Below are positions 26,063-35,789 of a DNA stretch of 64,000 nucleotides, piece after piece. Source of the DNA: Kitasatospora sp. SUK 42 (lineage in GTDB: Bacteria; Actinomycetota; Actinomycetes; Streptomycetales; Streptomycetaceae). Position numbers and translations under genes: made by a program. The notes beneath the pieces were generated by a model that saw only the letters and a list, made by a program, of their open reading frames with translations, was not told the origin of the DNA and made no database searches. Positions within the stretch are counted from its first letter, which is position 1; every line of letters begins with the position of its first letter. Location: the NCBI RefSeq assembly GCF_015776785.2, contig NZ_LFMD02000002.1:1487329-1551328 (forward strand). Reading direction: 5' to 3'.

Positions 26063-27658
26063 GTGGCGGACGAGAACCCGTCGCAGCACGCACTGCGCGT
26101 CCCCCGGGTCGGTGGCCCCGACGAGCCGGACGCCGTGCCGCGACCGCAGCCCCCCGTCCCCGCTGCGGGCGAACCGCAGTCGGCGGACGGTCCCGAGGCG
26201 TCCGCCGCCCGCGTGGGCCTGGCGGAGCCCGACCTGCCCGAGGACCTGCCCGAGGAGCTCGCGGACGGGTTCCCGGAGGAAGTCCCCGAGCCCCACCGCA
26301 ACCTCCTGGTGCGCACCGCCTCCGCCGCCGGCGTCCGCACCGGCAAGGTGGTGCACGGCACCGGCCGCCGGATCCGCCGGGCCACCTCCGCCGAGGGCGC
26401 GGGCGAGTCGGGCCTCGCCAAGCTGATCGAACTGCACGCGCTGAACTCCTTCGGCGACATGCTGATCACCGTCGCGCTGGCCTCCACCATCTTCTTCTCG
26501 GTGCCCACCGGCGAGGCCCGCGGCCGGGTCGCGCTGTACCTGCTGATCACGATGGCCCCGTTCGCCCTGCTGGCCCCGGTGGTCGGCCCGCTGCTGGACC
26601 GGCTGCCGCACGGCCGCCGCGCGGCCATGGCGACGTCGATGCTGGCCCGGGCGGTGCTGGCCTGGACGATGGCCGGGGTGATCTCCGGCGGCGGCCTGGC
26701 GCTCTACCCGGAGGCGCTGGGCGTGCTGGTGGCGTCCAAGGCGTACGGGGTGGTGCGCAGCGTCGTGGTGCCCCGGCTGCTGCCGAGCCGGCTGTCCCTG
26801 GTGAAGGCGAACTCCCGGGTCACCCTGGCCGGGCTGCTGGCCACCGGCGTGGCGGCCGGGGTGGGCGGGCTGCTGCACCTGATCGGGCCGGGCTGGCCGC
26901 TGCGCGGCGCCTTCCTGGTGTTCGTGATCGGCACCCTGCTGGCCTTCCACCTGCCGCACGAGGTCGACTCGGCGAAGGGCGAGCAGCGGGCCGTCCTGCA
27001 CGCCGAGGTGCACGGCGAGGGCTCGCACCTGATCCAGCACAAGGCCCCGCCCGTGAAGGCCTCGCTGCGCACGGTCGGCCCGTCGGTGGTGCTGGCGCTG
27101 CGGGCGATGGCGGCGATGAAGTGGCTGGTCGGCTTCCTGGTGTTCTTCCTGGCCTTCCTGCTGCGCAGCGAGCCGATCGGCGGTCTGCGGCCGACGGTGG
27201 CACTGGGCGTGGTGGCGCTGGCGGCGGGGACAGGCAACGCGCTGGGCTCGGTGCTGGGCTCCTGGCTGCGCACCCGCGGCCAGGAGGCGACGGTCACGGT
27301 GATGCTGCTGCTGGCGACGCTCGTGACGGCGGCGGCCGCGCTCTGGTACGGGGTGCTGACGGTGGTTCTGGTCGCGGGGGTGGCCGGGATGGCGGCCTCG
27401 CTGGGCAAGCTGGCGCAGGACGCGCTGATCCAGCGGGACGTCCCGGAGGCGGTGCGGACCTCGGCGTTCGCCCGGTCGGAGACGCTGATGCAGCTGTCCT
27501 GGGTGGCGGGCGGCGGGGTCGGCATCCTGCTGCCGTTGAACGGGGTGCTGGGCCTGTCGATCGCCGCCGGGGTGGTCGGTGTGATGCTGCTGTGGACGGC
27601 CCGTTCGCTGCTGCGGCTGGGCCTGCGGCGGCACCCGGCCGCGCCCCGGGTGGCCTGA
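26063..27658 (+). CDS. MFS transporter with acidic N-terminal extension
   Basis: 531 residues. About 125 residues at the N-terminus are soluble and rich in Pro/Glu/Asp (PDLPEDLPEELADGFPEEVPE). MFS helices start at LIELHALNSFGDMLITVALASTIFF. The loop PLLDRLPHGRRAAM is the MFS loop 2-3 motif. I count roughly 11-12 spans. The GTG start at 26063 was chosen because GGGGCAGGATGG precedes it. The position between the DUF3027 and DUF2771/menaquinone genes is conserved in streptomycetes as far as I know. The substrate is unknown. Confidence 0.8.
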   Translation: MADENPSQHALRVPRVGGPDEPDAVPRPQPPVPAAGEPQSADGPEASAARVGLAEPDLPEDLPEELADGFPEEVPEPHRNLLVRTASAAGVRTGKVVHGTGRRIRRATSAEGAGESGLAKLIELHALNSFGDMLITVALASTIFFSVPTGEARGRVALYLLITMAPFALLAPVVGPLLDRLPHGRRAAMATSMLARAVLAWTMAGVISGGGLALYPEALGVLVASKAYGVVRSVVVPRLLPSRLSLVKANSRVTLAGLLATGVAAGVGGLLHLIGPGWPLRGAFLVFVIGTLLAFHLPHEVDSAKGEQRAVLHAEVHGEGSHLIQHKAPPVKASLRTVGPSVVLALRAMAAMKWLVGFLVFFLAFLLRSEPIGGLRPTVALGVVALAAGTGNALGSVLGSWLRTRGQEATVTVMLLLATLVTAAAALWYGVLTVVLVAGVAGMAASLGKLAQDALIQRDVPEAVRTSAFARSETLMQLSWVAGGGVGILLPLNGVLGLSIAAGVVGVMLLWTARSLLRLGLRRHPAAPRVA

Positions 27659-27663
27659 TTCCG

Positions 27664-27696
27664 GCGCCCGGCGAGCGCCCGGCGAGCGCACGGCGA
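27664..27696 (+). repeat. 11-bp tandem repeat after MFS gene (3 copies)
   Basis: GCGCCCGGCGA twice and GCGCACGGCGA once, directly after the MFS stop. Here the stop codon itself is outside the unit. Confidence 0.75.
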
Positions 27697-27788
27697 GGCG
27701 TGCGGCGGGGCGTGCGCAGGAGGTGCGGCAACACGCGGTGCCCCACCCCCGCGTAGCGTGATCGGCCGGGCCCGGTAGATTCTGACGT

Positions 27789-28322
27789 ATGAGCCTCAAT
27801 TCCCGTGTCATCGCCGCCCTCGGCGCCGTCGTCGTGGTCGGCGCCGCCACGGTGGGCACCTCCGTGGCGATCGCTGCCGGCCAGACCGAGCACATCTCGC
27901 ACCGGGCCACCCTGAAGGTCGGCAACTCCTCGTTCGTCGCGGACCCGCTGTGCTGGAACGGCGGCAGCCCGATCACCGAGGACCTGCAGCAGGAGTGCCA
28001 GGACAAGGCCACCCAGGCCCTGAAGGACGGCACCCTCCCGAGCTCTCCCGTGGTCGCGAGCGACCGGGTCGGCGTCGGCGTCAGCCCGAACGTGGCCGAC
28101 ACCGGCTGGTGGGCGTTCACCAACGGCGGCTCGACCGGCCAGGGCGGCCGCTACAGCCTGTTCTCGTACGCCAAGGGCACGACCTGGTCGGGCGCCCAGT
28201 CGGCCACCAAGCTGCTGAACGCCAGCGGCAAGACGCTGGTCACCGTGGTCGAGGCCGACCAGAACTCGGACAACCCGATCGCCGTCTGGTACTTCCAGCT
28301 GAACTCCAAGGACAACGGCTGA
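27789..28322 (+). CDS. DUF2771 family exported protein
   Basis: 177 residues with an N-terminal signal anchor (RVIAALGAVVVVGAATVGTSVAIAAG) and an extracytoplasmic domain with two Cys (PLCWNGG, QQECQDKA) that may pair. It matches the DUF2771 family, which in streptomycetes lies directly before the futalosine hydrolase gene, as here (10 nt). No lipobox is present. The function is unknown; the context hints at cotranscription with the menaquinone genes. Confidence 0.78.
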   Translation: MSLNSRVIAALGAVVVVGAATVGTSVAIAAGQTEHISHRATLKVGNSSFVADPLCWNGGSPITEDLQQECQDKATQALKDGTLPSSPVVASDRVGVGVSPNVADTGWWAFTNGGSTGQGGRYSLFSYAKGTTWSGAQSATKLLNASGKTLVTVVEADQNSDNPIAVWYFQLNSKDNG

Positions 28323-28332
28323 CGGTCCCGCG

Positions 28333-29079
28333 ATGACCGCGCACGTCGCCGACGCGCATCCCGAGCGGCCGGGCCCCGAGCGGGCCCGGCTGCTCGTCGT
28401 CGTCGCGGTGCCCGCCGAGGCCGAGGCCGTGCTGCGCGGCCTGCCGGGCGGGGCGGACGACCTGCCGCTGCCGGGCGGCACGCTGCACCGGTCGGCGGGC
28501 GCGCCCGTGGACGTGCTGGCCGCCGGGGTCGGCCCGGCCGCGGCCGCGGCGGCCGCCTCGGCCGCGCTCGCGGCGCACCCGTACGGCCTGGTCACCTCGG
28601 CCGGGATCGCCGGCGGCTTCGCCCCGCTCGCCCCGGTCGGCGCCACCGTGGTGGCCGACGCGATCGTGGCCGCCGACCTCGGCGCCGAGACCCCCGAGGG
28701 CTTCGCCGACGTCACCGAGCTGGGCTTCGGCACCACCCGGCACACCCCTCCCCCGGCCGCCGTGGCCCTGGCCGCCGAGGCCCTGGGGGCCGTGACCGGC
28801 CCGGTGCTGACCGTCTCCACCGTCACCGGCAGCGCGGAGCGGGCCGCCGCGCTGGCCGCCCGCCACCCGGGTGCCGCGGCCGAGGCGATGGAGGGCTTCG
28901 GCGTGGCCGAGGCCGCCGCCCGTCACGGCGTTCCGGCCTTCGAGCTGCGCACCGTGTCCAACCCGGTGGGCCCGCGCGACCGGGCCGCCTGGCGGATCGG
29001 CGAGGCGCTGGCCGCCCTGGAGCGGGCCTTCGCCGCGCTGCCCGTCCACGAACTGATCGAGGAGGCCGGCCGTGGCTGA
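28333..29079 (+). CDS. mqnB: Futalosine hydrolase
   Basis: 248 residues of the purine nucleosidase/phosphorylase (MTAN-like) fold: LLVVVAVPAEAEAVLRGL at the start, GLVTSAGIAGGFAPLAPVGATVVAD in the middle and AAEAMEGFGVAEAAARHGVPAFELRTVSNPVGPRD (purine and ribose binding with catalytic acidic residues). MqnB removes the base from futalosine to give dehypoxanthinyl futalosine in the futalosine route to menaquinone. It overlaps mqnD by 8 nt, so translation is coupled. Confidence 0.93.
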   Translation: MTAHVADAHPERPGPERARLLVVVAVPAEAEAVLRGLPGGADDLPLPGGTLHRSAGAPVDVLAAGVGPAAAAAAASAALAAHPYGLVTSAGIAGGFAPLAPVGATVVADAIVAADLGAETPEGFADVTELGFGTTRHTPPPAAVALAAEALGAVTGPVLTVSTVTGSAERAAALAARHPGAAAEAMEGFGVAEAAARHGVPAFELRTVSNPVGPRDRAAWRIGEALAALERAFAALPVHELIEEAGRG

Positions 29080-29926
29080 ACGGCTGAGCATCGCGTACTC
29101 GCCCTGCCCGAACGACACCTTCGTCTTCCACGCCTGGGCACACGGCCGGGTGACCGGGGCGGACGCCCCCGAGGTGACCTTCGCCGACATCGACATCACC
29201 AACGGCCTGGCCGAGCGCGGCGAGCTGGACGTGCTGAAGATCAGCTACGGCGCGCTGCCCTGGGTCCTGGAGGAGTACGCGCTGCTGCCCTGCGGCGGGG
29301 CGCTCGGGCGCGGCTGCGGCCCGCTGGTGCTCACCCGGCCGGGCGTGGGCTCCGCCGCGGACCTCGCCGGGAAGACCGTCGCGGTGCCGTCCGAGCGTTC
29401 CACCGCCTACCTGCTGTTCCGGCTCTGGGCCGCAAAGGCGGTACCGGGCGGCTTCGGCGAGATCGTCGTCCTGCCGTTCCACGAGATCATGCCCGCCGTC
29501 CGGGACGGCCGGGTGGACGCCGGCCTGGTGATCCACGAGGCCCGCTTCACCTACCAGCAGTACGGCCTGCACAGCCTGGCCGACATGGGCGAGGCCTGGG
29601 AGCGGGAGACCGGCCTGCCGATCCCGCTCGGCGCGATCGTCGCCCGGCGCTCACTGGGCGCCGAGCGGCTGCGCGAGCTCGCCGGGACGATCCGCGACTC
29701 CGTCCGGCAGGCCTGGGCGGACCCGGCGGCCAGCCGTGAGTACGTGCTGGCGCACGCCCAGGAGATGGACCCGGCGGTCGCCGACCAGCACATCGGGCTG
29801 TACGTGAACGAGTTCACCGCCGACCTCGGCGAGGAGGGCTACGAGGCCGTCCGCGCGCTGCTCACCCGGGCCGCCGCGGAGGGGCTGGTGCCCCCGCTCG
29901 ACCCGGGTGCGCTCGCGTTCGTCTGA
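29072..29926 (+). CDS. mqnD: 1,4-dihydroxy-6-naphthoate synthase
   Basis: 284 residues of the periplasmic-binding-protein-like fold used by MqnA/MqnD. LSIAYSPCPNDTFVFHAWAHG is the family N-terminus, followed by DVLKISYGALPWVLEEYALLPCGGALGRGCGPLVLT and HEIMPAVRDGRVDAGLVIHEARFTYQQYGL (with the conserved His). MqnD turns cyclic dehypoxanthinyl futalosine into 1,4-dihydroxy-6-naphthoate. It begins with GTG inside the end of mqnB. Other mqn genes (mqnA, mqnC) are not in this window. Confidence 0.95.
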   Translation: MAERLSIAYSPCPNDTFVFHAWAHGRVTGADAPEVTFADIDITNGLAERGELDVLKISYGALPWVLEEYALLPCGGALGRGCGPLVLTRPGVGSAADLAGKTVAVPSERSTAYLLFRLWAAKAVPGGFGEIVVLPFHEIMPAVRDGRVDAGLVIHEARFTYQQYGLHSLADMGEAWERETGLPIPLGAIVARRSLGAERLRELAGTIRDSVRQAWADPAASREYVLAHAQEMDPAVADQHIGLYVNEFTADLGEEGYEAVRALLTRAAAEGLVPPLDPGALAFV

Positions 29927-29957
29927 GGCCGTCCGACGGCTCCCGCCCGGCCGGCCG

Positions 29958-30341
29958 TCAGACGTCGAACTGGTCGGCCACCGCGCGCAGCAGGCCGGCC
30001 AGCTTCTGGCCGGTCGGCTTGGCCGGGTAGCGGCCGCGCTGGAGGCCGGGCAGCACCGCGTCCAGGGTGGTGATCAGGTCCTGGACGATCGGCGCCATGT
30101 CGTCGGCGCTCCGGCGCTGGGCCGCGGCCACCGACGGCAGTGCGTCCAGCAGCTGCACGGCCATCGCCTGGTCCCCGCGGTGACCGGCGACCACGCCGAA
30201 CTCGACCCGCTGGCCCGGCTTCAGCACGGTGACACCGGCGGGCAGCGCCTTGGTGTGGACGAAGACGTCGCCACCGTCGTCGCGCGACAGGAAGCCGAAA
30301 CCCTTCGTCTCGTTGAACCACTTGACCTGGCCGGTGGGCAT
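29958..30341 (-). CDS. Cold-shock domain protein with C-terminal extension
   Basis: 127 residues. The N-terminal ~67 residues are a cold-shock domain, with RNP1 KGFGFL (13-18) and RNP2 VFVH (26-29). The remaining ~60 residues (AAAQRRSADDMAPIVQDLITTLDAVLPGLQ) form helices not found in the short Csp proteins. This longer form is common in streptomycetes. It binds single-stranded RNA/DNA; the role of the tail is unknown. GAGGA lies before the ATG. Convergent with mqnD. Confidence 0.93.
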   Translation of the reverse strand: MPTGQVKWFNETKGFGFLSRDDGGDVFVHTKALPAGVTVLKPGQRVEFGVVAGHRGDQAMAVQLLDALPSVAAAQRRSADDMAPIVQDLITTLDAVLPGLQRGRYPAKPTGQKLAGLLRAVADQFDV

Positions 30342-30819
30342 CTCGAACAGTCCTCGAATGGGTGTGAGGGATCCCGGCCCGGGCCGGGGATCACTGGGTG
30401 GTGGTGGAAAGAAGACGGCCGACCTCGGCTCCGCGCCCGCGGGCGCTCACGGTCAGCACGTTGTCAGGAGCAGACTAACGGTCCGTCAATGCCTCATCCG
30501 CGTTCCGCGATGGATCCGCGTTCCGGGGCCCGCTCGTGGCGGTGGCGGCGCGCGCATCTCGCGGTCCCGGGTGACCCGGTACTGGCACGGCCGGGGCGCG
30601 GCTCGGCGCAGTCCATCGGCTCACACCCCCGGATCTGAGGACACGGGACGCACCTGTGAGCGCCCCTCGGCACCCCCTGCATACCCCCGCCCAGCAGGGA
30701 TCAAAACGTTCAGCTCCCGGGAAACTGCGCAACGTGACCGGGCCGCTGCGATGGGCGGCCCCGGCGGCCGCTCTGCCAGACTGGGAGCGCCCCAGCACAA
30801 CCCTGCGGAAGGAACCGAC
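30342..30819. other. 478-bp divergent spacer upstream of the cold-shock gene
   Basis: The part next to the cold-shock gene would be its leader. It contains a GC-rich near-perfect palindrome at 30369-30392 with one bulged G, 28 nt from the start codon. A 12-bp direct repeat ATCCGCGTTCCG occurs at 30496 and 30514. I see no gene and no clear -35/-10 pair. Confidence 0.4.
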
Positions 30820-31050
30820 GTGAGCAGCCAGAGCACCGACCCCGGCGACGTCTACGTCAAGGCCGGAGCGGTCGTCTTCGGCCTCGGCGCGCTCGCCACC
30901 CTGGTCACCTTCGTCCCGCTGTTCCTGCACCTGACGCCCCTGCCCACGGCCGCGTACTGGCTGAGCATGCTGATGCCGGCCGGCTTCCTGTCCGCGCTGA
31001 CCGGGCTGTTCCTGAACGCGCGGGCGCAGCGCCGCCGGGTGGAGTCCTGA
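30820..31050 (+). CDS. Small two-span membrane protein
   Basis: 76 residues (GTG start, GGAAGGA 7 nt upstream). Two hydrophobic spans, VVFGLGALATLVTFVPLFLHL and YWLSMLMPAGFLSALTGLFL, are joined by a short loop and followed by a basic tail (RAQRRRVES). It resembles small conserved streptomycete membrane proteins, but I cannot name a family. It converges on the HAD phosphatase gene with a 16-bp gap. Confidence 0.65.
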   Translation: MSSQSTDPGDVYVKAGAVVFGLGALATLVTFVPLFLHLTPLPTAAYWLSMLMPAGFLSALTGLFLNARAQRRRVES

Positions 31051-31066
31051 CCGGTCAGGTAGGGGC

Positions 31067-31696
31067 CTAGGCCTCGCCGAGGTGGGCGGCGAGCCAGTCC
31101 GGGAAGCCGGTGAGGTCGGCCAGCACCACGTCCGCCCCGGCCTCGCGCAGCTCGTCCGCGCCGTACGGGCCGGTGGCCACGGCGACGGCGAGCGCCTCCG
31201 CGTGCCGGGCGCCCCGGATGTCGCCGAGGTGGTCGCCGACGTAGATGCTCGCGCCGTACTCGCGCAGCACCTCGCCCTTGGTCTCGGCCCACAGGTCGCC
31301 GGCCACCGCGTCCGCCGCCATCCCGGCGTGCTCCAGGTGGAGGCGGGCGTTCGGCTCGTACTTGCCGGTGATCACGGCGACCCGGCCGCCGCGGGCGCGG
31401 ACCGCCTCGATGGCGGCGTGCGCGCCGGGCAGGGCCACGGTCGGGGCGAAGGCGTGGTCGCGGTAGAGCTCGCGGTAGCGGTTCACGGCCCGCTCCGCCT
31501 CGTCCTCCGGGAACCAGTTGCGGATCTCCTCCAGCAGCGGCGGGCCCAGCCGGGTGACCACGAGGTCGGAGTCGATGTAGGTGCCGGTCTCGGCGGAGAG
31601 TGCCTCGTAGGTGGCGCGGATACCCGGACGGGTGTCCAGCAGCGTCATGTCGAGGTCGAAGCCGACGGTGAGCGGGGCGGGTGGGATCGCGGGCAT
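31067..31696 (-). CDS. HAD superfamily phosphatase (phosphoglycolate phosphatase-like)
   Basis: 209 residues. Motif I is VGFDLDMTLLD (nucleophile D14, acid/base D16). Motif II is VAVITGKYEP. Motif III uses the Lys of AETKGEV, and motif IV is YVGDHLGDIRGAR. A helical cap (C1) lies between motifs I and II, as in Gph/PGMB enzymes. The substrate is unclear; phosphoglycolate or another small phosphomonoester is likely. It is divergent from the iron-uptake operon. Confidence 0.88.
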   Translation of the reverse strand: MPAIPPAPLTVGFDLDMTLLDTRPGIRATYEALSAETGTYIDSDLVVTRLGPPLLEEIRNWFPEDEAERAVNRYRELYRDHAFAPTVALPGAHAAIEAVRARGGRVAVITGKYEPNARLHLEHAGMAADAVAGDLWAETKGEVLREYGASIYVGDHLGDIRGARHAEALAVAVATGPYGADELREAGADVVLADLTGFPDWLAAHLGEA

Positions 31697-31761
31697 GCCG
31701 TCAGGCTAACCGAGCGACGACGCGGACGACGAGGGGATTTGCCCCGGCTCGGAGGCGGAAC

Positions 31762-31780
31762 TTAGGTTTGCCTGAGTTGT
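31762..31780 (+). promoter_or_regulatory. Candidate DmdR/IdeR iron box
   Basis: TTAGGTTTGCCTGAGTTGT resembles the actinobacterial DtxR-family iron box (consensus TTAGGTTAGGCTAACCTAA). The left half TTAGGTT matches perfectly and the right half is degenerate. It lies 16 nt before the start of the first siderophore permease gene, where iron-dependent repression would be expected. Confidence 0.55.
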
Positions 31781-31795
31781 CTGCGGAGAGGGCCC

Positions 31796-32839
31796 ATGAC
31801 CGACACACCCGCACCACCCGGTACACGGCGCACCCCCCGCCGTACGCCGCGCGGCCGAATACCGTGGCTCGCCGCCGCGCTGGCCGTACTGGCCGTCGCG
31901 GTGCTGCTGAGTCTGGCGGTCGGCAGCCGGACCGTCCCGTTCTCCGAGACCGTCGACGCGCTGCTGCACGGCGGCGACTCCGCCAACGCGGTGGTGATCC
32001 GCGAGCTGCGGCTGCCCCGGACGGTCGTCGGGCTGGCCGTCGGCGCGGCGCTCGGCCTGGCCGGGGCCGTGATGCAGGGCCTGACCCGCAACCCGATCGC
32101 CGACCCGGGCATCCTCGGCGTCTCGCAGGGTGCGGCGGCGGGCGTGGTGGTCGCCATCTCCGGCTTCGGGATCTCCACCCTCACCGGGTACGTCTGGTTC
32201 GGTTTCGCGGGCGCGGTGGTCGCCACCGTGCTGGTCTACGGCCTCGCCGGCCGCGGCCGGGGCGGGGCGACCCCGATCAAGCTGGCGCTGGCCGGCTCGG
32301 CGATGTCCGCGTTCATCGCCTCGCTCAACACCCTGGTGCTGACCACCGACGCGGCCACCATGGACCAGTTCCGCTTCTGGCATGTCGGCTCGCTCTCCGG
32401 GCGCACGGCGGACGTCGCCTGGCAGCTGCTGCCGTTCCTCGCGGTCGGGACGGTGCTGGTGGTCTCGGTGGCCCGCGGGCTGGACGCGCTGGCGCTCGGT
32501 GAGGACACCGCGAAGGGCCTGGGCGCGAAGACCGGCCTGGTCCGCGCGGTCGGCGCGCTCGGCGCCACCGTCCTGACCGGCTCGGCCGTCGCCGCCGCCG
32601 GCCCGATCGCCTTCATCGGCCTCGCCGTCCCGCACGCCGCCCGCGCCGTCGCCGGCGCCGACCACCGCTGGGTCCTCGCCTTCTCCGCCGTCCTCGGCCC
32701 CGCCCTGCTGCTGCTCGCGGACACCCTCGGCCGGGTGCTGTTCCCGCCGTCCGAGGTCCCGGCCGGCGTGATGACGGCCCTGGTCGGCGTCCCGGTGCTG
32801 GTGGCGCTGGTCCGGCGGCGGAAGGTGGTCGCCGCATGA
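31796..32839 (+). CDS. FecCD-family siderophore ABC permease 1
   Basis: 347 residues with about nine membrane spans. [44 protein letters not shown] is the FecCD hallmark segment and [23 protein letters not shown] is the conserved coupling region facing the ATPase. It forms a heterodimer with the next gene product to import a ferric siderophore. GGAGAGG lies before the ATG. Overlap with the next gene is ATGA. Confidence 0.95.
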   Translation: MTDTPAPPGTRRTPRRTPRGRIPWLAAALAVLAVAVLLSLAVGSRTVPFSETVDALLHGGDSANAVVIRELRLPRTVVGLAVGAALGLAGAVMQGLTRNPIADPGILGVSQGAAAGVVVAISGFGISTLTGYVWFGFAGAVVATVLVYGLAGRGRGGATPIKLALAGSAMSAFIASLNTLVLTTDAATMDQFRFWHVGSLSGRTADVAWQLLPFLAVGTVLVVSVARGLDALALGEDTAKGLGAKTGLVRAVGALGATVLTGSAVAAAGPIAFIGLAVPHAARAVAGADHRWVLAFSAVLGPALLLLADTLGRVLFPPSEVPAGVMTALVGVPVLVALVRRRKVVAA

Positions 32840-33882
32840 GCTCCGTTTCCCTGCGCGGGTACTCCGTGGTGCGGGCCGGGCGGGCGTCGTTCCTGCTGCA
32901 CCGGCGTTCGGCGCTGGCCGCCGGCGGGCTGCTGGTGGCGCTGGCGGCGACCGTGGTGGCCTCCCTCTGCCTGGGCGAGTCCACCGTGTCGCCGGGCGAG
33001 GTCGTCAAGGTGGTGCTGGGGCAGCCGAGCCCGGACGAGCTGGTGGTCGGGGAGTTCCGGCTGCCACGGGTGGTGGTCGGGCTGCTGGTCGGGGCGGCGC
33101 TCGGGCTGGCCGGGGCGCTGATCCAGACCGTGGCCCGCAATCCGCTGGCCAGCCCGGACGTGGTGGGCGTGACGTGGGGCGCGACCGCGACCGTGGTCGG
33201 GCTGATGGCGTACGGCGTGGTCGGCTCGACCGGCGAGGCCCCGTACGCGGCGGTCGGCGGCGGGCTGGTGGCCGGGCTGCTGGTGTACGCGCTGGCCTGG
33301 CGGCGCGGGCTGCACGCGCAGCGCTTCGTGCTGATCGGCATCGGCATCAGCGTCGCCCTGTCGTCCCTGACCTCCGTGTTCCTCACCAAGGGCGACGGTT
33401 TCCAGGCGCAGGCCGCCAAGGTCTGGATGACCGGCAGCCTGAACGGTGCCGGTTTCGACCAGGCCGGCTGGCTGGCCTGGGTGCTGCTGGCGGCCCTGCC
33501 GGTGGCGCTGTGGGCGGCGCGCGCCCAGCGGTCGATCTCGTTCGACGACGCGACCGCCGTCGGCCTCGGGCTGCGGCTGGACCGGATCCGCCTGGGCATG
33601 GCGCTGCTGGGCATCGTGCTGGCCTCCTGCGCCGCGGGCGCCGCCGGGCCGGTGGACTTCGTGGCGCTGATGGCCCCGCAGATCGCGCTGCGGCTGGCCC
33701 GTTCCGCGCAGGTCCCGCTGCTGTGCTCGGCGCTGACCGGCGCCCTGGTGGTGGTCCTCGCCGATCTGATCGCCCGGCGCCTGCTCGCCCCGACCGAACT
33801 GCCGGTGGGCGTGGTGACCGGCATGGTCGGCGCGCCGTACCTGATGTGGCTGCTCATCCGATCCCGCCGTGGAGGTTCCTGA
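32836..33882 (+). CDS. FecCD-family siderophore ABC permease 2
   Basis: 348 residues, paralogous to the preceding gene ([64 protein letters not shown]). Together they make the transmembrane part of the importer. Start and stop overlap the neighbours on both sides (ATGA upstream, TGATG downstream), so the three transport genes are translationally coupled. Confidence 0.95.
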   Translation: MSSVSLRGYSVVRAGRASFLLHRRSALAAGGLLVALAATVVASLCLGESTVSPGEVVKVVLGQPSPDELVVGEFRLPRVVVGLLVGAALGLAGALIQTVARNPLASPDVVGVTWGATATVVGLMAYGVVGSTGEAPYAAVGGGLVAGLLVYALAWRRGLHAQRFVLIGIGISVALSSLTSVFLTKGDGFQAQAAKVWMTGSLNGAGFDQAGWLAWVLLAALPVALWAARAQRSISFDDATAVGLGLRLDRIRLGMALLGIVLASCAAGAAGPVDFVALMAPQIALRLARSAQVPLLCSALTGALVVVLADLIARRLLAPTELPVGVVTGMVGAPYLMWLLIRSRRGGS

Positions 33883-34697
33883 TGTCCGCACCCCGTCTGG
33901 AGGCCCGGGGCCTCACCCTGGCCTACGAGGCGCGCACGGTCGTCGAGGACCTGGACGTCCGCATCCCCGACGGCCGGGTGACGGTGATCGTCGGCCCGAA
34001 CGCCTGCGGCAAGTCGACGCTGCTGCGGGCGCTCGGCCGGCTGCTGAAGCCCGTACGGGGCTCGGTGCTGCTGGACGGCGAGGAGCTGGCCCGGATCCCG
34101 ACCAGGCGGATCGCCCAGCGGCTCGGCCTGCTGCCGCAGTCGCCGACCGCCCCGGAGGGCATCTCGGTGGCGGACCTGGTGTCGCGTGGCCGCCAGCCGC
34201 ACCAGAGCTGGTGGCAGCAGTGGTCGCCGGAGGACGAGGCGGCGGTCGCGGAGGCGCTGGAGCGCACCTCGACGGCGGAGCTGGCCGAGCGCAGCATGGA
34301 CGAGCTGTCCGGCGGGCAGCGCCAGCGCGCCTGGATCGCGATGGCGCTCGCCCAGGGCACGGACATCCTGCTGCTGGACGAGCCGACGACCTACCTGGAC
34401 ATCGCGCACCAGGTGGAGGTGCTGGACCTGGTGCGCCGGCTGAACGTGGAGCGCGGCCGGACGGTCGTCGCCGTGCTGCACGACCTCAACCAGGCCGCCC
34501 GGTACGCCGACCACCTGGTGGCGATGCGCGACGGCCGGGTGGTGGCGCAGGGCGCGCCCGGGGAGGTGGTGACGGCGGAGCTGGTGCGGGAGGTGTTCGG
34601 GCTGGAGTCGGTGGTGGTGCCGGATCCGGTGACGGGCACGCCGTTGGTCGTTCCGGGCGCTCCCTGGGCGGCGACGGTGGAGCCGGTGGACGCTTAA
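33882..34697 (+). CDS. Siderophore ABC transporter ATP-binding protein (FepC/FhuC type)
   Basis: 271 residues with all ABC motifs: Walker [10 protein letters not shown] (38-46), Q-loop [11 protein letters not shown], signature LSGGQ (142-146), Walker B ILLLDEPT (162-169) and switch His200. The Q-loop and [14 protein letters not shown] segment are those of iron-siderophore importers. It energises the two upstream permeases. It shares one base with the stop of permease 2. Confidence 0.96.
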   Translation: MSAPRLEARGLTLAYEARTVVEDLDVRIPDGRVTVIVGPNACGKSTLLRALGRLLKPVRGSVLLDGEELARIPTRRIAQRLGLLPQSPTAPEGISVADLVSRGRQPHQSWWQQWSPEDEAAVAEALERTSTAELAERSMDELSGGQRQRAWIAMALAQGTDILLLDEPTTYLDIAHQVEVLDLVRRLNVERGRTVVAVLHDLNQAARYADHLVAMRDGRVVAQGAPGEVVTAELVREVFGLESVVVPDPVTGTPLVVPGAPWAATVEPVDA

Positions 34698-34769
34698 CGG
34701 CACTTTAGGTGTCATTTCGGACATAATCGACGCGCCCTCGTCCATTGCCGAGCCTCCCGAGGACCGCCG

Positions 34770-35786
34770 ATGCAGGACCCGTCGCCGCAGGACCCGCCGC
34801 CGATGCCGGGCCGGCCGGTGCCCCGGATCGCCCGCCGTACGTTCCTCACCGGCCTCGGCGGGGCCACGCTCGCGGCGTGCACGTCCCCGCAGCCGGCCCC
34901 GCCGCCGCCCGAGGAGGGCTTCGGCCCCTCCCCCACCCCGGCGCCGCCGGTCACGGTGAACGCCGCGACCGGCCCGGTGGTGGTGCCGGGCGAGCCGATG
35001 CGGGTGGTCGTGCTGGACACCGACGTGCTCGACTCCGCGCTGACCCTGGGCATGACCCCGGTCGGCGCCGCCCTCCCGTCCGCGGACACCCGCTTCCCCG
35101 ACTACTGGCCGGCCTCCCGCACCTCGCGCATCCGCCTGGTGGGCCCGTCCGGCGCGCCGGACCTGGAGGCCGTACGGCTGCTGCGGCCGGACCTCATCCT
35201 CTCCAACCAGACCCGCGACGGCGACTGGTTCCCGCAGCTGAGCGAGCTCGCGCCGACGGTGCTCACCCAGACCGCCGGGGCGTCGTGGAAGTCCGACTTC
35301 CAGCTGCACGCCCAGGCGCTGGGCCGGGTGGCGGCCGCGGCGGCCTTCGTCGCCTCGTACCAGAAGCACGCCGGGCAGGTGGTGCAGGCGCTGGCGGCGG
35401 CGAAGCTGTCGGGGCACCGGGTGAGCCTGGTGCGGTTCGTGGAGGGCGGCGGGATGCGGGTGTTCGGGCGGCAGAGCTTCCCGGGGACGGTGCTCGCCGA
35501 CGCCCAGGTGGGGCGGCCGGACGCGCAGAACGTCGACCAGTCGGACTTCGAGGTGCCACCGGACCAGCTCGCCAAGGCGGACGGCGACCTGCTGCTGTAC
35601 GCCACGTACGGCGACCCGGGCCGGGCCGGCACCAACGCGACGCTGGCGAGCCCGGGCTGGCAGGCGCTCGGGGCGGTCAAGGCGCACCGGGCGTTCCCGG
35701 TGGACGACCAGCTCTGGTTCCAGGGGATCGGGTACACTGGCGCCAACTTCATGCTGGACGAGCTCCAGCGCTTCCTGGGGGCCTGA
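34770..35786 (+). CDS. Siderophore-binding Tat lipoprotein
   Basis: 338 residues. The N-terminus has a twin-arginine motif (ARRTFLTGLGG, Arg22-Arg23) and a lipobox Leu-Ala-Ala-Cys with Cys37 as the lipidated residue, followed by a Pro-rich linker. The binding fold includes MRVVVLDTDVLDSALTLGMTPVGAA, LRPDLILSN and the class III helix region SGHRVSLVRFVEGGGMRVFG, as in FepB/FhuD-like proteins. It delivers a ferric siderophore to the importer encoded just upstream. The ligand cannot be inferred. It is 72 nt after the ATPase gene. Confidence 0.93.
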   Translation: MQDPSPQDPPPMPGRPVPRIARRTFLTGLGGATLAACTSPQPAPPPPEEGFGPSPTPAPPVTVNAATGPVVVPGEPMRVVVLDTDVLDSALTLGMTPVGAALPSADTRFPDYWPASRTSRIRLVGPSGAPDLEAVRLLRPDLILSNQTRDGDWFPQLSELAPTVLTQTAGASWKSDFQLHAQALGRVAAAAAFVASYQKHAGQVVQALAAAKLSGHRVSLVRFVEGGGMRVFGRQSFPGTVLADAQVGRPDAQNVDQSDFEVPPDQLAKADGDLLLYATYGDPGRAGTNATLASPGWQALGAVKAHRAFPVDDQLWFQGIGYTGANFMLDELQRFLGA

Positions 35787-35789
35787 GCC

